Shown here in pieces: positions 5,713 to 7,338 of a stretch of DNA of 7,338 nt; position 1 is the first letter of the stretch, and each line of letters opens with the position of its first letter. The DNA comes from Chloroflexota bacterium (GTDB lineage: Bacteria > Chloroflexota > Dehalococcoidia > Lucifugimonadales > JAPUKM01). The notes under the pieces are model-generated. The model was not told the DNA's origin, ran no database searches, and saw only the letters and a list, made by a program, of their open reading frames with translations. The stretch lies in assembly GCA_027295645.1 (NCBI GenBank), contig JAPUKM010000061.1:1-7338 (forward strand), given 5' to 3'. The position numbers and the translations under genes were made by a program.

Positions 5713-6628
5713 GCTCTCCGCCTTCGCTGTAGTAGGAGAGGAAGATATCTTCCAGGTTCGGCTCATGGCTGATCAGCTTCAGGACCTCAAAGCGGGCGAC
5801 CGCCTTGATGAGGGCATCCGGCTTGCCGATGACGGTGCAGCGAAGGACGGCATCCTCCACCGTCACGTCTCGGACGCCCGGCAGGGTGCTGAACGCCTCC
5901 TCGGGCACGGGCGCGGCGAAGTGGAACTCCAACTGATGCAACGCGCGCTCCTTCAGGGCGTGAACGTCCTCGACGGTGATGAGCTCGCCCTGGCGTATTA
6001 TTCCAACGCGGTCACAGACGCGCTCAACCTCGGGCATGTTGTGGGACGACATGAACACGGTGCGGCCGTCGGCCCTGACCTCCTCGACCATGCCGTAGAA
6101 CTCCTGCTGGATCAACGGGTCGAGGCCGCTGGTGGGCTCGTCCATGATAATGATCTCCGGTCTCTTCATAAACGCCTGGACCAGCCCGATCTTCTGCCTG
6201 TTGCCTCTTGAGAGTGAACGGATAGGCTGAGAGAGATTGCACTGGAGACGCTCAACCAGCTCACCGACGAACTCCCAGTCAACGCCTCCACGCAGATGGG
6301 CCAGATAGCTCAGGAGCTGGCTGCCGGTCATTTTGTCGTACAGTACCATGTCGCCGGGCAGGTAATCGACGCGTCTACGGACCTCCCGGCTGTGGCGGCG
6401 CGGATCGAGCCCAAGGACCGAGGCGGTGCCGCCCGTGGGCCTGATGAAGTCCAGCAGCAGGCGGATGGTCGTGGTCTTGCCCGCACCGTTGGGTCCCAGG
6501 AAGCCGAACACCTCTCCCCTGCGGACCTCCAGGTTGAGCCGCTCAAGACCACGGACGGGGCCGTAGTACTTGGTCAGGTCATGGGTCTGTATGACAGCCT
6601 GGTTGTCGCTGATGGTGTCCACGCCCAT
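5702..6628 (-). CDS. ABC transporter ATP-binding protein, 308 aa
   Basis: Cytoplasmic ATPase that powers the ABC-2 permease encoded directly downstream. Seen: Walker A GPNGAGKTTT (45-54), signature loop SLSRGNRQK (138-146), Walker B IIIMDEPTSGLD (159-170), D-loop, and switch His196 in SSHNMPE. Where most ABC ATPases have a Q-loop Gln, this one has YLPGDMVLYDKMTG (89-102); I recall this, with the LSxGNRQK signature, as typical of a subfamily paired with this kind of permease. A C-terminal extension (about 225-308) ends in NLEDIFLSYY, as in exporter ATPases of the CcmA/drug-resistance type. ATG at 6628 has GGAG 6 nt upstream. It is the first gene of the operon and diverges from lipA across an 80-nt gap. 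A leaderless start at the GTG of codon 3 is an alternative. Confidence 0.94.
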   Translation of the reverse strand: MGVDTISDNQAVIQTHDLTKYYGPVRGLERLNLEVRRGEVFGFLGPNGAGKTTTIRLLLDFIRPTGGTASVLGLDPRRHSREVRRRVDYLPGDMVLYDKMTGSQLLSYLAHLRGGVDWEFVGELVERLQCNLSQPIRSLSRGNRQKIGLVQAFMKRPEIIIMDEPTSGLDPLIQQEFYGMVEEVRADGRTVFMSSHNMPEVERVCDRVGIIRQGELITVEDVHALKERALHQLEFHFAAPVPEEAFSTLPGVRDVTVEDAVLRCTVIGKPDALIKAVARFEVLKLISHEPNLEDIFLSYYSEGGEHAA

Positions 6629-6657
6629 ACTATACTCCGGTGTAGCTCCGCCTTCAA
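6629..6657 (-). promoter_or_regulatory. Candidate operon promoter abutting the ABC ATPase start
   Basis: On the minus strand, TTGAAG (6657-6652) and TATAGT (6634-6629) are separated by exactly 17 nt, and the -10 box ends on the base before the annotated ATG. The expected transcript start (about 6622) falls on the GTG of codon 3. If real, it would make a leaderless message. If not, the GGAG to ATG spacing of 6 nt supports ordinary initiation from a promoter further upstream, where I see no better boxes. Confidence 0.4.
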
Positions 6658-6682
6658 AAGTGGACAGAGCCTATCGCACCTC

Positions 6683-6691
6683 TGGTATCAT
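6683..6691 (+). promoter_or_regulatory. Candidate extended -10 promoter for lipA
   Basis: TGGTATCAT has the TGn extension followed by TATCAT (6686-6691), 5 of 6 to consensus. A TGGACA at 6661-6666 would be a -35 but with a long 19-nt spacer. Transcription would start close to 6698, leaving only about 10 nt of leader, with GGAGG at its very 5' end. Weak evidence. Confidence 0.35.
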
Positions 6692-6708
6692 GGTCGGTGG
6701 AGGTTGGC

Positions 6709-7338
6709 ATGGTACAGACCCCGGAAATAGGCGGCAGGCTACCGCCCTGGTTCAAGGTGAAGGCACCGGGTGGGCCGAACTATGTGCAGCTACGAAACCA
6801 GCTGCGCAGCGGCTCTCTTCATACGGTGTGCGAGGAGGCCCACTGTCCCAACATCGGCGAGTGCTGGGAGCGGCGCAGCGCCACCTTCATGATCCTCGGC
6901 GACATCTGCACACGGGCGTGCCGGTACTGCGCCGTCACCTCCGGGAGGCCGCTGGGGCTGGACCTGGAGGAGCCCGACCGGCTGGCGGATACCGTGGAGC
7001 GGCTGGGGCTTCGGTATGTGGTCATCACCTCGGTGAACCGGGACGACCTGCCGGATGGAGGGGCCTTCATCTTCGCGCAATGCATTGAGAAGATACGGGA
7101 GCGGCTTCCGGAGTGCCGTGTGGAGGTACTGATTCCCGACTTCGACCGACGGGGCGTCCAGACCGTGCTCAGGGCGCGGCCGGGGGTGCTGAACCACAAC
7201 ATCGAGACGGTGCGGCGGGTTTTCCACGGGGTGCGGCCCAAGGGCGACTACGACTACTCGCTGGAGCTGCTCCGGCAGGCCAAGGAGCTGAGCCCGGGAA
7301 CGCCCACCAAGTCGGGTATGATGGTGGGCCTGGGCGAG
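6709..7338 (+). CDS. lipA: Lipoyl synthase, N-terminal 210 codons; C-terminus off the right edge
   Basis: Radical SAM enzyme that inserts two sulfurs into octanoyl groups on lipoyl domains, the last step of lipoate cofactor assembly. Seen: the LipA-specific auxiliary [4Fe-4S] motif C41-x4-C46-x5-C52 (CEEAHCPNIGEC), the radical SAM motif C67-x3-C71-x2-C74 (CTRACRYC), ITSVNRDDLPDGGA (107-120), LIPDF (139-143) and HNIETV (160-165), then TKSGMMVGLGE at the edge. The C-terminal conserved serine that ligates the auxiliary cluster lies outside the window. ATG at 6709 has GGAGG 5 nt upstream; an ATG at 6690 is out of frame. It diverges from the ABC operon. lpdA, whose product acts on the same cofactor, lies about 5.9 kb away on the other strand. 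Confidence 0.97.
   Translation, partial: MVQTPEIGGRLPPWFKVKAPGGPNYVQLRNQLRSGSLHTVCEEAHCPNIGECWERRSATFMILGDICTRACRYCAVTSGRPLGLDLEEPDRLADTVERLGLRYVVITSVNRDDLPDGGAFIFAQCIEKIRERLPECRVEVLIPDFDRRGVQTVLRARPGVLNHNIETVRRVFHGVRPKGDYDYSLELLRQAKELSPGTPTKSGMMVGLGE

Noticed and set aside
5621..6211. A 196-codon plus-strand open frame opposite the ABC genes
   Set aside because: Antisense to the ATPase and permease, with no motif or plausible ribosome site; a shadow.

Overview
The window is a GC-rich, densely packed piece of bacterial chromosome. Its main operons carry enzymes and membrane machinery, with no phage, transposase, tRNA, rRNA or CRISPR signal. The gene set suggests a Gram-positive-like or Chloroflexota-type bacterium, possibly Dehalococcoidia/SAR202-like: a small stand-alone tatA, a tatB-tatC pair, a DUF35-type zinc-ribbon/OB-fold protein, an ABC-2 exporter whose ATPase carries a YLPGD motif, and an LpdA with a GICLNWGC redox motif. 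This placement is from family impressions, not a search.

Layout. Positions 1-847 (minus) hold the N-terminal 282 codons of dihydrolipoamide dehydrogenase (lpdA), which starts at a TTG directly behind an in-frame amber codon. Positions 979-1389 (minus) encode a zinc-ribbon OB-fold (DUF35) protein. Divergent from it, 1555-1767 (plus) is tatA, closed by a strong intrinsic terminator. The gap 1822-2003 has no gene but holds a hairpin and a composite inverted repeat that looks like a dispersed intergenic element. From 6628 down to 2004 (minus) runs a five-gene, almost gapless operon in transcription order: ABC ATPase, ABC-2 permease, a 627-residue fusion of an RlmD/TrmA-type rRNA uracil-C5 methyltransferase with a Maf nucleotide pyrophosphatase, a TatB-like protein, and TatC. 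Junctions are an 11-nt overlap, two ATGA overlaps and a 3-nt gap. Divergent from the operon, 6709-7338 (plus) is the N-terminal 210 codons of lipoyl synthase (lipA).

How the genes fit together. lpdA and lipA at the two edges both serve lipoylated 2-oxoacid dehydrogenase or glycine-cleavage complexes: LipA makes the lipoyl group and LpdA reoxidises it. The Tat genes form a minimal TatA/TatB/TatC translocase split into two transcription units that meet tail to tail. The ABC ATPase and permease form an export system of unknown substrate.

The most notable item is the methyltransferase-Maf fusion. Its alanine-rich linker coincides with a GC-only-arm near-palindrome in the DNA, and it is translationally coupled to exporter genes upstream and Tat genes downstream. 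I see no wholly new multi-gene system beyond that.
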